DNA of 9,262 bases from the NCBI GenBank assembly GCA_023426225.1, contig JAFABD010000136.1, positions 1 to 9,262 of the forward strand, read 5' to 3'. Origin of the DNA: Pseudomonadota bacterium. GTDB lineage: Bacteria > Pseudomonadota > Alphaproteobacteria > Sphingomonadales > Sphingomonadaceae. Made by a program: the position numbers and the translations under genes. The notes under the pieces are model-generated. The model did no database searches and had not been told where the DNA came from. It saw nothing but the letters and a program-made list of their open reading frames with translations. Shown one piece after another: positions 1-6,968 of this stretch (its first letter is position 1; every line of letters begins with the position of its first letter).

Positions 1-1533
1 GCGTTGCGGCACGCGCGCGGCCGCCGCGGCAGGTTCGACCTGGAAGCGTTCGGCGCGCGACACCAGCGCCTCGACCACGTGCATCAGCGTGCGCGCGGTT
101 GCCGATGCCTGTTCGACCATCGCCGCATTCTGCTGCGTCGCCTGATCGACCGCGGCGACGTTGCCGCTGATCGCGCCGATCGCCGATGCCTGTTCCTGAT
201 TGGCCTGGGCGATCGCGCCGAGTTCGCGATGCACCTCGCCGACATTGTGCGCGATCGAATCGAGCGCGGTATCGACATTGCCGACCGCCTCGACCGCATG
301 GCCGATATCGCCCTGGGTGACGGTGAGCTGTTCGCGGGCGCGCTTCGCCTCTTCCTCGGCGCGCATCGCCAGCGCCGAGACGAGGTCGGCGACGACGGCG
401 AAGCAGCGGCCGGCCTCACCCGCACGACCGGCCTCGACCGCGGCGTTCATCGCGAGCACGCGCGTCTGGAACGCGATCTTGTCGACGCCCTCGATCACCG
501 TGTCGATCCCGCGCGCGCTTTCGGCGACGCGACGCATCGCCTGGACGACGACATCGGCGACCGCGCGGCTTTCGCGCACCGTCCCGATCGCCTCGTCGGC
601 GCGCGCGACGAGCGTTTCGGCGGCGCCCGCCGTCGTCTTGAGCTGGCCGTCCATCCGCACCGTCGCCTGGTTGGTCTCGTCGAGCCGGTGCGCGGTGGTT
701 TCGGTGCGGCGCGCCAGATCCTCCGACGCGGCGCTGATCTCGGTCGCGCCGGTGCGGATCGCGCGGGCGCTTTCGCTGACCGCGCCGAGCAGCTCGCGCA
801 GCCGGGCGAGCGTGGTTTCGAAATGCGCCTCGAGCACCGAATAGGCCGCGGGCAACCGGCCGCGCAGCGAGAAGGTGAGGTCGCCCGCGGCGAGCGCGCC
901 GAGGCTGTCGCCGATCGTCGAGACGACCGATTCGAGCTCGGCGGCCTGCGCGGCGCGCGACTGGGCGGTCGCATGTTCGGCGGCGGCGCGTTCGTCCGAT
1001 TCGCGCTGGAGCGCGTCGAGCAGCGCCGCCATCGCGTGCGTGAGGTAAACGAGCGCGACGGTTTCGGCGATCAGGATCACCGCATGGAGCAGGATGCGCG
1101 CGAAGCTGCCGCCGTTGAGGAACACCCATTGCGGCATCGCCATGCCGAGCACGAGGTGATGCACCGCGACCACGCCGGCGGCGGCGATGAGCGCGCGCCA
1201 GTCGCACAGCACCGCGCTGGCCGCGAGCGCCGCGAAGAACAGCATGTGCAGATCGGTCTGCCAGAGCTGACCCTGGAACAGGAACAGCATCAGCGCCGGC
1301 TGGGCGACGACCGCGGTGCTGACCACCATCCGCGCCTGGGCATCGGTGCGCCCGTGCGCGGCGACCCACAGGGGATAGGCGGGCAGCGCGAGCGTGAGCA
1401 GGATTGCCACCGCCTGATTGTCGACCTGAACGAACAGCGCGCCTGCGAGCGAGGCGAACATCATCGCCGCCATCAGCACCGCCAGCAGGCGCATGCCGGT
1501 GCGGCGCAGCATCTCGAGTGAAACCTGGTTCAT
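1..1533 (-). CDS. Methyl-accepting chemotaxis protein, 3' end cut by window edge
   Basis: A membrane chemoreceptor that should signal to CheA/CheW. The frame is open from ATG 1533 to base 1, giving 511 residues without a stop, so the C-terminus is missing. Residues about 12-166 form roughly six hydrophobic helices with very short loops, so there is no periplasmic ligand domain. The stretch HMLFFAALAASAVLCDWRAL (96-115) followed by HH (125-126) resembles a known polytopic MCP input domain. A HAMP-like segment with AGDLTF follows (about 200-255), then a long signalling coiled coil. The hairpin tip reads KIAFQTRVLAMNAAVEAGRA (352-371), then GRCFAVVADLVSALAMR (375-391). This is recognisably MCP but altered at several usually conserved positions. 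The tail has the ATQQNAAMVEQASATA motif (465-480). AAAAGGG (1546-1540) lies 6 bases before the ATG, which overlaps the upstream gene's stop (ATGA). Family assignment is firm; the ligand is unknown. Confidence 0.95.
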   Translation of the reverse strand, partial: MNQVSLEMLRRTGMRLLAVLMAAMMFASLAGALFVQVDNQAVAILLTLALPAYPLWVAAHGRTDAQARMVVSTAVVAQPALMLFLFQGQLWQTDLHMLFFAALAASAVLCDWRALIAAAGVVAVHHLVLGMAMPQWVFLNGGSFARILLHAVILIAETVALVYLTHAMAALLDALQRESDERAAAEHATAQSRAAQAAELESVVSTIGDSLGALAAGDLTFSLRGRLPAAYSVLEAHFETTLARLRELLGAVSESARAIRTGATEISAASEDLARRTETTAHRLDETNQATVRMDGQLKTTAGAAETLVARADEAIGTVRESRAVADVVVQAMRRVAESARGIDTVIEGVDKIAFQTRVLAMNAAVEAGRAGEAGRCFAVVADLVSALAMRAEEEAKRAREQLTVTQGDIGHAVEAVGNVDTALDSIAHNVGEVHRELGAIAQANQEQASAIGAISGNVAAVDQATQQNAAMVEQASATARTLMHVVEALVSRAERFQVEPAAAAARVPQR

Positions 1534-1868
1534 TGCGCACCCTTTTGTGCCGGCGCGCACAGGCGCGGCCGGCCGTTGATTGGCAAAAATCCGTGACGCA
1601 GCGCCGCCCCGACCAGCGGCCAGCGTTCGCCGACCGCATAGAAGGAGCCCGGCAGCGGGCCGGGGCCGGCGCGCGCGGCGCCGATGCCGAGCGCGTCGGC
1701 ATCGAGCGGCGCGGCGATCGGTCCCAGCGGCACGAGCAGCATCGGCCCGTGTTCGGCAGGCGCGAAGGCGAGCGCGCCGGCGGCGAGGACGAGCATGAGC
1801 TGTGCGAGCACGGCGGGGCCGAACGCCGTTCGTCGGCCCCGTCGCCGGGGCGCTGCATCCGGTTGCAT
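1530..1868 (-). CDS. Small single-pass membrane protein, uncharacterised, coupled to the chemoreceptor gene
   Basis: A 112-residue protein I cannot assign to a named family. It starts with an Arg-rich segment (residues 8-13, RRRGRR), then one hydrophobic helix (about 17-37, centred on AVLAQLMLVLAAGALAF), then GPMLLVPLGP (41-50) and a Gly/Pro/Ala-rich remainder with a single Cys at 104. The positive N-terminus suggests the N-terminus stays inside, with the C-terminal 70 or so residues in the periplasm; the helix could also be an uncleaved signal. An in-frame TAA four codons upstream makes ATG 1868 the first possible ATG. AGGGGAG abuts that ATG, so its spacing is unusually short. The stop (TGA, 1532-1530) overlaps the chemoreceptor ATG by four bases, and the receptor's ribosome site lies inside this gene, which implies co-translation. 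That coupling is the main evidence that the gene is real and linked to chemoreceptor function. A chance ORF in GC-rich DNA is the alternative. Confidence 0.72.
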   Translation of the reverse strand: MQPDAAPRRRGRRTAFGPAVLAQLMLVLAAGALAFAPAEHGPMLLVPLGPIAAPLDADALGIGAARAGPGPLPGSFYAVGERWPLVGAALRHGFLPINGRPRLCAPAQKGAQ

Positions 1869-1928
1869 CTCCCCTTTTTAGAAGGAGCGCGGCGCCGGGT
1901 GCGGGGATATTTCCGCTTTTTTGCAGGA

Positions 1929-1947
1929 GGTCCGCGGCGTGCGGACC
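1929..1947. other. Perfect 7-bp inverted repeat (possible weak terminator or operator)
   Basis: GGTCCGC (1929-1935) and its exact complement GCGGACC (1941-1947) flank a 5-base loop. It sits in the 136-base gap between the response-regulator stop (2005) and the small membrane gene (1868). Read on the minus strand, the stem is followed by an A-tract (bases 1923 down to 1917), not a T-tract, so it is not a classical rho-independent terminator for the regulator. It could be a rho-dependent boundary, an operator, or chance in GC-rich DNA. No convincing -35/-10 pair for the small gene is visible in this gap. Confidence 0.35.
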
Positions 1948-2004
1948 GGACGCCGGGCGCCGCGTTCGCCGGTCAGCCCGGCGACGCAGCGGCCGACAAC
2001 GCGA

Positions 2005-2808
2005 TCAGTGGACGAAGCGTGCCACGACGTCGCGATACGAACGCGATACCTTCACCTGCGCGCCCGAATCGAGCACGAGGAAACATTCGCCGTTGGTGTG
2101 CGGCTTGACCTGGCGCACCAGGTCGAGATTGACGATCGTCGAACGGTGGACGCGCTGGAAACGGCGCGGGTCGAGGCGCTTTTCCAGGTCCTTCATCGTC
2201 TCGCGCAGGACGAGATTATTCTCGCCGGTGTAGATCACCATATAGTCGCCCGCCGCGTCGATCCGTTCGATCGTGTCGACGTCGACGCGGAAGATCTGGC
2301 CGCGATCCTTGATGTTGATGAGCTTTTCGAAGCGGTTGGCGGCGACCTCGGGCGCTTCGGCGGTGCCCAGTTCCTCGACCGCGTCGGGCGCGACCTCGGC
2401 CAGCACTTCCTTGAGCTTCTCGACCTCCTCGACCCCGCGCTTCTGCGCGAGCCGCTGGCGGACGCGATCGAGCGTGTCGGCGAGGCGTGCGTCCTCGACC
2501 GGCTTCATCAGATAGTCGACCGCCTGCGCCTCGAACGCGCGGATCGCATGGTCCGAATAGGCGGTGACGAAGACGAACAGCGGCGGTTCGACCTCCATCA
2601 GCCCCTGGACGACCGAGAAGCCGTCGAAGCCGGGCATCTGGATGTCGAGGAAGACGAGGTCGGGCTTGTGCGTCTTGATCGAGCGGATGGCCTCGCGGCC
2701 GTTTGAGCATTTGTCGATGATTTCGACATCCTCATGGGCCTGGAGCCGCAGCTCCAACCCCTGAATTGCCAGGGGTTCATCGTCAACGAGGATGGTGCGG
2801 ATGGTCAT
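2005..2808 (-). CDS. LytTR-family response regulator (LytR/AlgR type)
   Basis: A DNA-binding two-component response regulator of 267 residues. The receiver domain (about 3-118) has all the working residues: acidic pair D9/D10 (with E11) in VDDEP, phospho-acceptor D55 in FLDIQMPG, T82 in FVTAYS, and K102 in LMKP. An acidic, helix-prone linker follows (about 120-157, including EEVEKLKEVLAEVAPD), longer than in many family members. The C-terminal LytTR DNA-binding domain (about 160-267) shows the signature RRFQRVHRSTIVNLD (215-229) and a final VSRSYRDVV strand-helix. The ATG at 2808 overlaps the kinase stop (ATGA, 2808-2805). A ribosome site (GAGAGG) lies about four bases upstream, inside the end of the kinase gene. 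The overlap and the matching family types identify it as partner of the upstream LytS/AlgZ-type kinase. Target genes cannot be read from the sequence. Confidence 0.96.
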   Translation of the reverse strand: MTIRTILVDDEPLAIQGLELRLQAHEDVEIIDKCSNGREAIRSIKTHKPDLVFLDIQMPGFDGFSVVQGLMEVEPPLFVFVTAYSDHAIRAFEAQAVDYLMKPVEDARLADTLDRVRQRLAQKRGVEEVEKLKEVLAEVAPDAVEELGTAEAPEVAANRFEKLINIKDRGQIFRVDVDTIERIDAAGDYMVIYTGENNLVLRETMKDLEKRLDPRRFQRVHRSTIVNLDLVRQVKPHTNGECFLVLDSGAQVKVSRSYRDVVARFVH

Positions 2809-3944
2809 GCGGCCTCTCGGTTCGGTTCCTCAAGCTGGAACGGTATCTCGATCTCAACGCTGAAACCTTCCCCGGGTTTCGTTCGCGTCTCGAAACGATG
2901 GTCAGGCCCGAAAGCCTGCGCCAGCCGTTCCCGGATATTGGCGAGCCCCACGCCGGTGGAGAGCGTCGGCCGCGGCTTTGCTTCGATCAATCCTGGGCCC
3001 GTGTCGGATACGGCGATCTGCACCCTATCGCCGACGAGCCGAGCGGTGACGGTGATGTCGGCCCCCTCCTCCTGCGGGGTCACGGCATATTTGATCGCGT
3101 TTTCGACGAGCGGTTGGAGCAGCAGCGACGGCAGCCGCGCCTTGGCGCAGCGCAAATCAATGTCGAAATGCGGGCGCAGCCGCTCCTCGAATCGCATCTT
3201 CTCGATCTCGAGATAGAGCTTGAGCGTCTCGACCTCCTGCGCGAGCGTGACGTGCGCGGTGGGCTCGTTCGCCAGCGTGTAGCGCAGGAAGGACGACAGC
3301 CGCGACAGCATGACGTTGGCGCGCTCGGTCTGCTTGAGGAGCACGAGCGTCGAGATCGAGTTGAGCGTGTTAAACAGGAAGTGCGGGTTGAGCTGATAGC
3401 GCAGCATCGCGAGCTGGGCGTGGCTCGCCTGGTTCTCGAGCACCTGCATCTGGTCGATCTGGCGCTCGACGATCAGGTAGAAGTTGATCCCGAAATAGAG
3501 CGCCGACCAGCCCGCAAGCACGGTGAAGTTGATGAACACCGTGCCCACCACGAGCGGCAGCGTGATCCCCGGCTCGGCATTCTTGATGAACGAGTAGGTG
3601 AAGGCATCGAGCGTCGAATAGACGATCGTCGCCGAGGCGAGCGTCGCCAGCGTGAGCAGGATGCCCGTGATCCGCGGCATCTGGCGATACACGCCGTACA
3701 GCGTCGAGAGCAGCAGCGTGAGGCAATAGCCCACGATCGCCTCGATGATGACCGCGATGATGCCGTCGAGATTGAAGCCGTTCGAGATGCTGACGACCGC
3801 GCGCAGCAGCAGATAGCCCGTCCAGCCCGAGGCCTGGAGGATCCAGAAGGCACGCGCCTTGTCTTCGAAAAAGGGGCGCGAGAGAAAGCCCGGCTTGTCG
3901 TTCGGCTGCGGCATCAGCCGCGCGGGAGGAGCAGGAGTCGGCAC
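2805..3944 (-). CDS. LytS/AlgZ-type membrane sensor histidine kinase
   Basis: A sensor kinase expected to autophosphorylate on histidine and pass phosphate to the overlapping LytTR regulator. Numbered from GTG 3944 (379 residues), four hydrophobic segments lie at about 31-52, 60-84, 92-112 and 130-160, with no large periplasmic domain. A short coiled linker leads to the His_kinase domain (PF06580 type): LRYQLNPHFLFNTLNSIS with phospho-acceptor H188. The ATP-binding domain follows, with N box LLLQPLVENAIKY (N282), G1 box DTGPG (314-318) and G2 box GVGLANIRERL (from about 331). The start is uncertain. GTG 3944 has AGAGGG six bases upstream and is chosen here. ATG 3914 has no ribosome site but touches the stop of a 15-codon leader ORF. 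TTG 3980 is the longest option and has no ribosome site. The conserved part begins near FFEDKARAFW, downstream of all three. A weak promoter-like TTGCTT-17-TACCGC near 4027-3999 is not convincing. Confidence 0.93.
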   Translation of the reverse strand: MPTPAPPARLMPQPNDKPGFLSRPFFEDKARAFWILQASGWTGYLLLRAVVSISNGFNLDGIIAVIIEAIVGYCLTLLLSTLYGVYRQMPRITGILLTLATLASATIVYSTLDAFTYSFIKNAEPGITLPLVVGTVFINFTVLAGWSALYFGINFYLIVERQIDQMQVLENQASHAQLAMLRYQLNPHFLFNTLNSISTLVLLKQTERANVMLSRLSSFLRYTLANEPTAHVTLAQEVETLKLYLEIEKMRFEERLRPHFDIDLRCAKARLPSLLLQPLVENAIKYAVTPQEEGADITVTARLVGDRVQIAVSDTGPGLIEAKPRPTLSTGVGLANIRERLAQAFGPDHRFETRTKPGEGFSVEIEIPFQLEEPNREAA

Positions 3945-3961
3945 GCCTTGCCCTCTACCAT
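3914..3961 (-). other. Possible 15-codon leader ORF ahead of or overlapping the kinase gene
   Basis: ATG 3961 opens a short frame, MVEGKACRLLLLPRG. Its TGA stop (3916-3914) shares one base with the ATG at 3914, a TGATG junction typical of coupled genes. Its start is directly preceded by a 6-bp stem (GCCGCC 3963-3968 with GGCGGC 3973-3978, 4-base loop) that would hide the only weak ribosome site. If the kinase really starts at GTG 3944, this is just an out-of-frame shadow. Weak support; listed because it bears on the kinase start. Confidence 0.2.
3951..3956 (-). promoter_or_regulatory. Ribosome binding site favouring the GTG start of the kinase
   Basis: Read on the minus strand, AGAGGG lies six bases before GTG 3944. 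The competing ATG at 3914 is preceded by CTCCTCCCGCGCGGCTG, which has no purine-rich anti-SD match. This is the main reason for choosing GTG. Confidence 0.5.
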
Positions 3962-4020
3962 CGCCGCCGGGGGGCGGCAAAGAGGGTTGCGATGCGCGCG
4001 GCGGTAGGGGGCGGGGGGCG

Positions 4021-4058
4021 TAAAAGCAAACCGCCGCCCCGGTTTCCCGGGACGGCGG
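4021..4058 (-). terminator. Rho-independent terminator of the TonB-dependent receptor gene
   Basis: On the minus strand CCGCCGTCCCGG (4058-4047) pairs with CCGGGGCGGCGG (4042-4031) over 12 base pairs, one of them a G-U wobble, closed by a GAAA tetraloop (4046-4043). The stem is followed at once by TTTGCTTTTA (4030-4021). It begins 33 bases after the receptor's TAA stop. The opposite strand would carry an A-C mismatch in the stem and lacks a T-tail, so the terminator is directional. It separates the receptor transcript from the kinase/regulator operon. Confidence 0.9.
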
Positions 4059-4091
4059 CGTGCGTTGATCCAGCGTTGCTGAAAGTCGGGC

Positions 4092-6938
4092 TTAGAAGCC
4101 GACAACCAGCGAGCCGGTGATCGAGCGCGGCGTGCCGATGATGGCGTTGCCGATCGAGTAGCGGTTCGGCAGGCCGACGAAACCGCTCGAGCCGCTGAGG
4201 CCGCCGACGTAGAATTCGTCGAACAGGTTGCTCACGTTCAGCTGGAAGAAGGTCTTGTTGTTGTTGACCAGCTTGCCGAGGTTGAAGCGAACGTCGAGGT
4301 CGACGGTGACGTAGGACGGGATCTTGGCGCCATAGATCTGGACCTGCGACGCGGCGGGGCAGAGACCGCCCGTCGTCGTCGTCGCGCAGGCATAGACCGG
4401 CAGGTTCTCGTCGTTCACGTAACGGCCACCGGTGTACTTCGCCTGGATGCCCAGATCGAACAGGCCGATGGTGCCCTGCGCACGACCACCGAACATCCAG
4501 TCGGGCGAACCGCCTTCACGCTTGCCCTTCGTCTGGAAATAGTTGGTCGTATACGTGATGGTGCCGTTGTTGTTCGTCGAGAACTGGCCCGCTTCGATAT
4601 TGTCCTTGATCCGCGAGTGCAGATACGAACCGAACACGTAGAGGCTCAGATCACGGACCGGCGTGTACTGAAGCGACACGTCGAGACCATATTTGTCCAC
4701 CGTGCCGAGGTTGCGGTAGATGCTGGTATCGCTCTCGATGTCGTAGACCGAGACGGTACGGTTCTGGAACTGGGTGTACCAGCCCGCAATCTGTGCCTGG
4801 ATCTGGTTCGTGGTGTAGCGCAGGCCCAGATCGAACGAGTCGGTCGTTTCCGGCTTGGGCTTCGCCTGCGGCGCACCCGACGCATAGTAGAACGAGTTGT
4901 ACAGGTTGTCGGTGCCGGGGACCGACAGGCCCTTGGCGTAGCTGGCATAGGCGCTGAAGCCGTTGCCGAACTTGAGCGTCGCGCCGACGTTCGGGAGCAC
5001 GCGATTATAGTTGAAGTTGCGCTCCTGCGGCGGTGCGAAACCGATGACGCAGGCGTTCTTCAGGTTGGTGCACGAGCCGCTGGTCGGGCGGTTGACGCTG
5101 CCCACCGTGCTCACGCCCGGTGCGAAGTAGGTATAGGGGTTGGCAGCGGCATAGGCCGCGATCTGGCTCGGCGAGACGCACGCGACGTTGCCGTTAGCCG
5201 AAACGGTGAAGCAGTTCTGGTCGAGCTCGCGACGGAAGAACGGGGCACGAACGCCGAGGTTGACCGTCAGCGCCTCATTGAGGAACTGGCCGCGATATTC
5301 CGCCGAAACCTGGTTCAGAATGGCCTTCGAGCGGCGATCGCGCTTTTCGATCTTGGCGCCGTTCGCGTCGAGCAGCGGCGTATTGACCGGGAAAACGTCA
5401 AACGGCTCGCCGTTCAGCTGAACCAGACCCGCTTCGCCGGTCTGGCGGTGACGGCCATAATCCAGCGTGTAGTTGATGCGGATGCGGTTGTTCGCGTCGA
5501 GCTCGTAGGCGAGACCGGCAACCGCGCCGAAACGGCGGGTCTGGGTCTGGCTGGGCGCGATGCCGAGGATGGTGTCGAGCGTATCGCCGTCACCGTTGAG
5601 ATCGCGACCGACATAGTAGCCGAAGCCGCCCGGCGAGCCGTTGCCGGTGTTGCCGGTGGTGTTGATGACGCCGAGGACATTGCCGGTGCCGCACGCACGG
5701 TTCGAAGTGCTGCCGAGATTGCCGCAGCCTTCGAGCAGGCTGACCGTGCCGCCGCCATTGGCCTTGGTGTACTGATAGCTGGCGTCAAAGGTGAAGATCA
5801 GCTTTTCGGTGAGCGTCAGGCGCGAACCGAAGCGCACGCTGCCCGTGTTCGACGGGTTGTAGCGGCGATCATATTCCTGGCCGCAGCTCGCGCCGGCGGT
5901 CGGGTTCGCCGGAGCCGCCGCCAGACCGTCGGCCACGCCCGGGCGGGCCGTCGTGTTGATCGTGCACGGATAGTTGATGTTGTAGTAGCGCTCACGACGC
6001 GTCAGCGGATAGCGGTTCGCGGTGTTCGGGCCGGTGATGCGCGCGGGCGTCCCGACGCGGTTGATCGTCACCGCACCGGTCGTCGGGTCGATCGTCTGCG
6101 AGTACGACGAATAGACATCGTTGCGAAGCGGCACCGAGCCGAAGAAGTTGTTGCGGTTTTCGTTGTACTGGCCCGCGAGCGAGATGAAGTCGCCGTTGTC
6201 GCCGAGGCTCTTGTAAAGGCGGGCGTTGTACTGCTGCTTCTTCAGGCGGCCATAGTTATTGAACGGCTGGCGCGCGTCGGTGCTCGACGCCGAGAAGAAG
6301 GCGCGAACGCCGGTGTGCGCGATATCGCCGGTGTCGACCATGCCGAACACGCGGTAGATCGGCCGGGCCATGTTGTTGCCGATACCGATATAATCACCGT
6401 AGGTGCCCGACAGCATGACGCCGAACTGTTCCGACGGCACACGGGTACGGATGTTGACGGTGCCGCCGACGGCCGAGGCCGTGGGGCTGTCGACGTCGGT
6501 CGTGCCCAGGTTGACGCTGATCGATTCCAGCGTTTCCGGATCCTGCTGCTGGTTCGAATAGATCGCGTAGTTGCCGGTGTCGTTGAGCGGGATACCGTCG
6601 AGCGTCTGCGAGATGCGCGAGCTGTCGAAGCCGCGGATCGTGAAGGTGCCGCCCGCAGCGCCGGTTGCATCGTTGTTCTGGAAGCTGACGCCCGGCACCA
6701 TGTTGATGATGTCGTTGACCGTCTGGCCGGGGCGCTGGCGACCGATCAGTTCGCGACCGATCGTGACGCGCGACTTCGGCACGTCCGGAACGATGACCGA
6801 CTCGTTGACCGACTTGCGGCCGGTGACGACGATCTCGCCTTCGTTTTCGAAGCTGGTCGAACCGGTCGACTGCGCGAACGCGCTCGCCGGAATCATGAGC
6901 GCGGCGAAGGCCACGCCAGCATAAAGCTTGGTGCGCAT
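4092..6938 (-). CDS. TonB-dependent outer-membrane receptor, ligand unknown
   Basis: A 948-residue outer-membrane transporter, energised by TonB-ExbB-ExbD, for scarce large ligands such as iron chelates, cobalamin or oligosaccharides; which one cannot be told here. A Sec signal peptide covers residues 1-22 (cleavage after AFA, before Q23). A TonB box EIVVT lies at 35-39. The plug domain (about 48-165) contains IINMVPGVSF, TIRGFDSSR, LDGIPLND and the closing AVGGTVNIRT. The 22-strand-type barrel follows, with the TBDR C-terminal pattern NVSNLFDEFY (901-910) and a terminal Phe, as expected for BAM-dependent insertion. Ten cysteines occur as five close pairs (325/352, 405/416, 576/587, 623/630, 851/860), probably in surface loops. 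DLNGDGDTLD (446-455) resembles a calcium-binding loop. AAAGGGGA (6957-6950) lies 11 bases before ATG 6938. The gene is followed by a strong terminator and is probably monocistronic. Codons TTA, CTA and TCA are absent over most of the gene. Family call is firm. Confidence 0.96.
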   Translation of the reverse strand: MRTKLYAGVAFAALMIPASAFAQSTGSTSFENEGEIVVTGRKSVNESVIVPDVPKSRVTIGRELIGRQRPGQTVNDIINMVPGVSFQNNDATGAAGGTFTIRGFDSSRISQTLDGIPLNDTGNYAIYSNQQQDPETLESISVNLGTTDVDSPTASAVGGTVNIRTRVPSEQFGVMLSGTYGDYIGIGNNMARPIYRVFGMVDTGDIAHTGVRAFFSASSTDARQPFNNYGRLKKQQYNARLYKSLGDNGDFISLAGQYNENRNNFFGSVPLRNDVYSSYSQTIDPTTGAVTINRVGTPARITGPNTANRYPLTRRERYYNINYPCTINTTARPGVADGLAAAPANPTAGASCGQEYDRRYNPSNTGSVRFGSRLTLTEKLIFTFDASYQYTKANGGGTVSLLEGCGNLGSTSNRACGTGNVLGVINTTGNTGNGSPGGFGYYVGRDLNGDGDTLDTILGIAPSQTQTRRFGAVAGLAYELDANNRIRINYTLDYGRHRQTGEAGLVQLNGEPFDVFPVNTPLLDANGAKIEKRDRRSKAILNQVSAEYRGQFLNEALTVNLGVRAPFFRRELDQNCFTVSANGNVACVSPSQIAAYAAANPYTYFAPGVSTVGSVNRPTSGSCTNLKNACVIGFAPPQERNFNYNRVLPNVGATLKFGNGFSAYASYAKGLSVPGTDNLYNSFYYASGAPQAKPKPETTDSFDLGLRYTTNQIQAQIAGWYTQFQNRTVSVYDIESDTSIYRNLGTVDKYGLDVSLQYTPVRDLSLYVFGSYLHSRIKDNIEAGQFSTNNNGTITYTTNYFQTKGKREGGSPDWMFGGRAQGTIGLFDLGIQAKYTGGRYVNDENLPVYACATTTTGGLCPAASQVQIYGAKIPSYVTVDLDVRFNLGKLVNNNKTFFQLNVSNLFDEFYVGGLSGSSGFVGLPNRYSIGNAIIGTPRSITGSLVVGF

Positions 6939-6968
6939 TGGTTAGGTGTTCCCCTTTGGTGCCCAGGT

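Noticed and set aside
4..1521. A 505-codon open frame on the plus strand, opposite the chemoreceptor
   Set aside because: It is the exact codon mirror of the chemoreceptor gene and ends at the complement of that gene's first TCA codon (Ser5). Its composition is Arg/Gly/Asp-rich with no recognisable domain.
416..1858. A 480-codon minus-strand frame spanning the small membrane gene and the chemoreceptor
   Set aside because: It is out of frame with both. The translation is Arg/Pro/Ala-rich, whereas the other frames give coherent membrane helices and MCP motifs.
1869..2004. A promoter for the small membrane gene and chemoreceptor in this gap
   Set aside because: A/T-rich patches exist near 1911-1922 and 1875-1880, but no -35/-10 pair with acceptable spacing could be made, so none is claimed.
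3963..3978. A 6-bp GC stem with 4-base loop as a second terminator after the receptor gene
   Set aside because: There is no T-tract after it on the minus strand, and a far stronger terminator already lies at 4021-4058.
2766..4007. A 413-codon plus-strand frame opposite the histidine kinase, and a similar one opposite the regulator (1921-2706)
   Set aside because: Both are codon mirrors of genes with clear catalytic motifs, and their translations are low-complexity Arg/Glu/Asp-rich.
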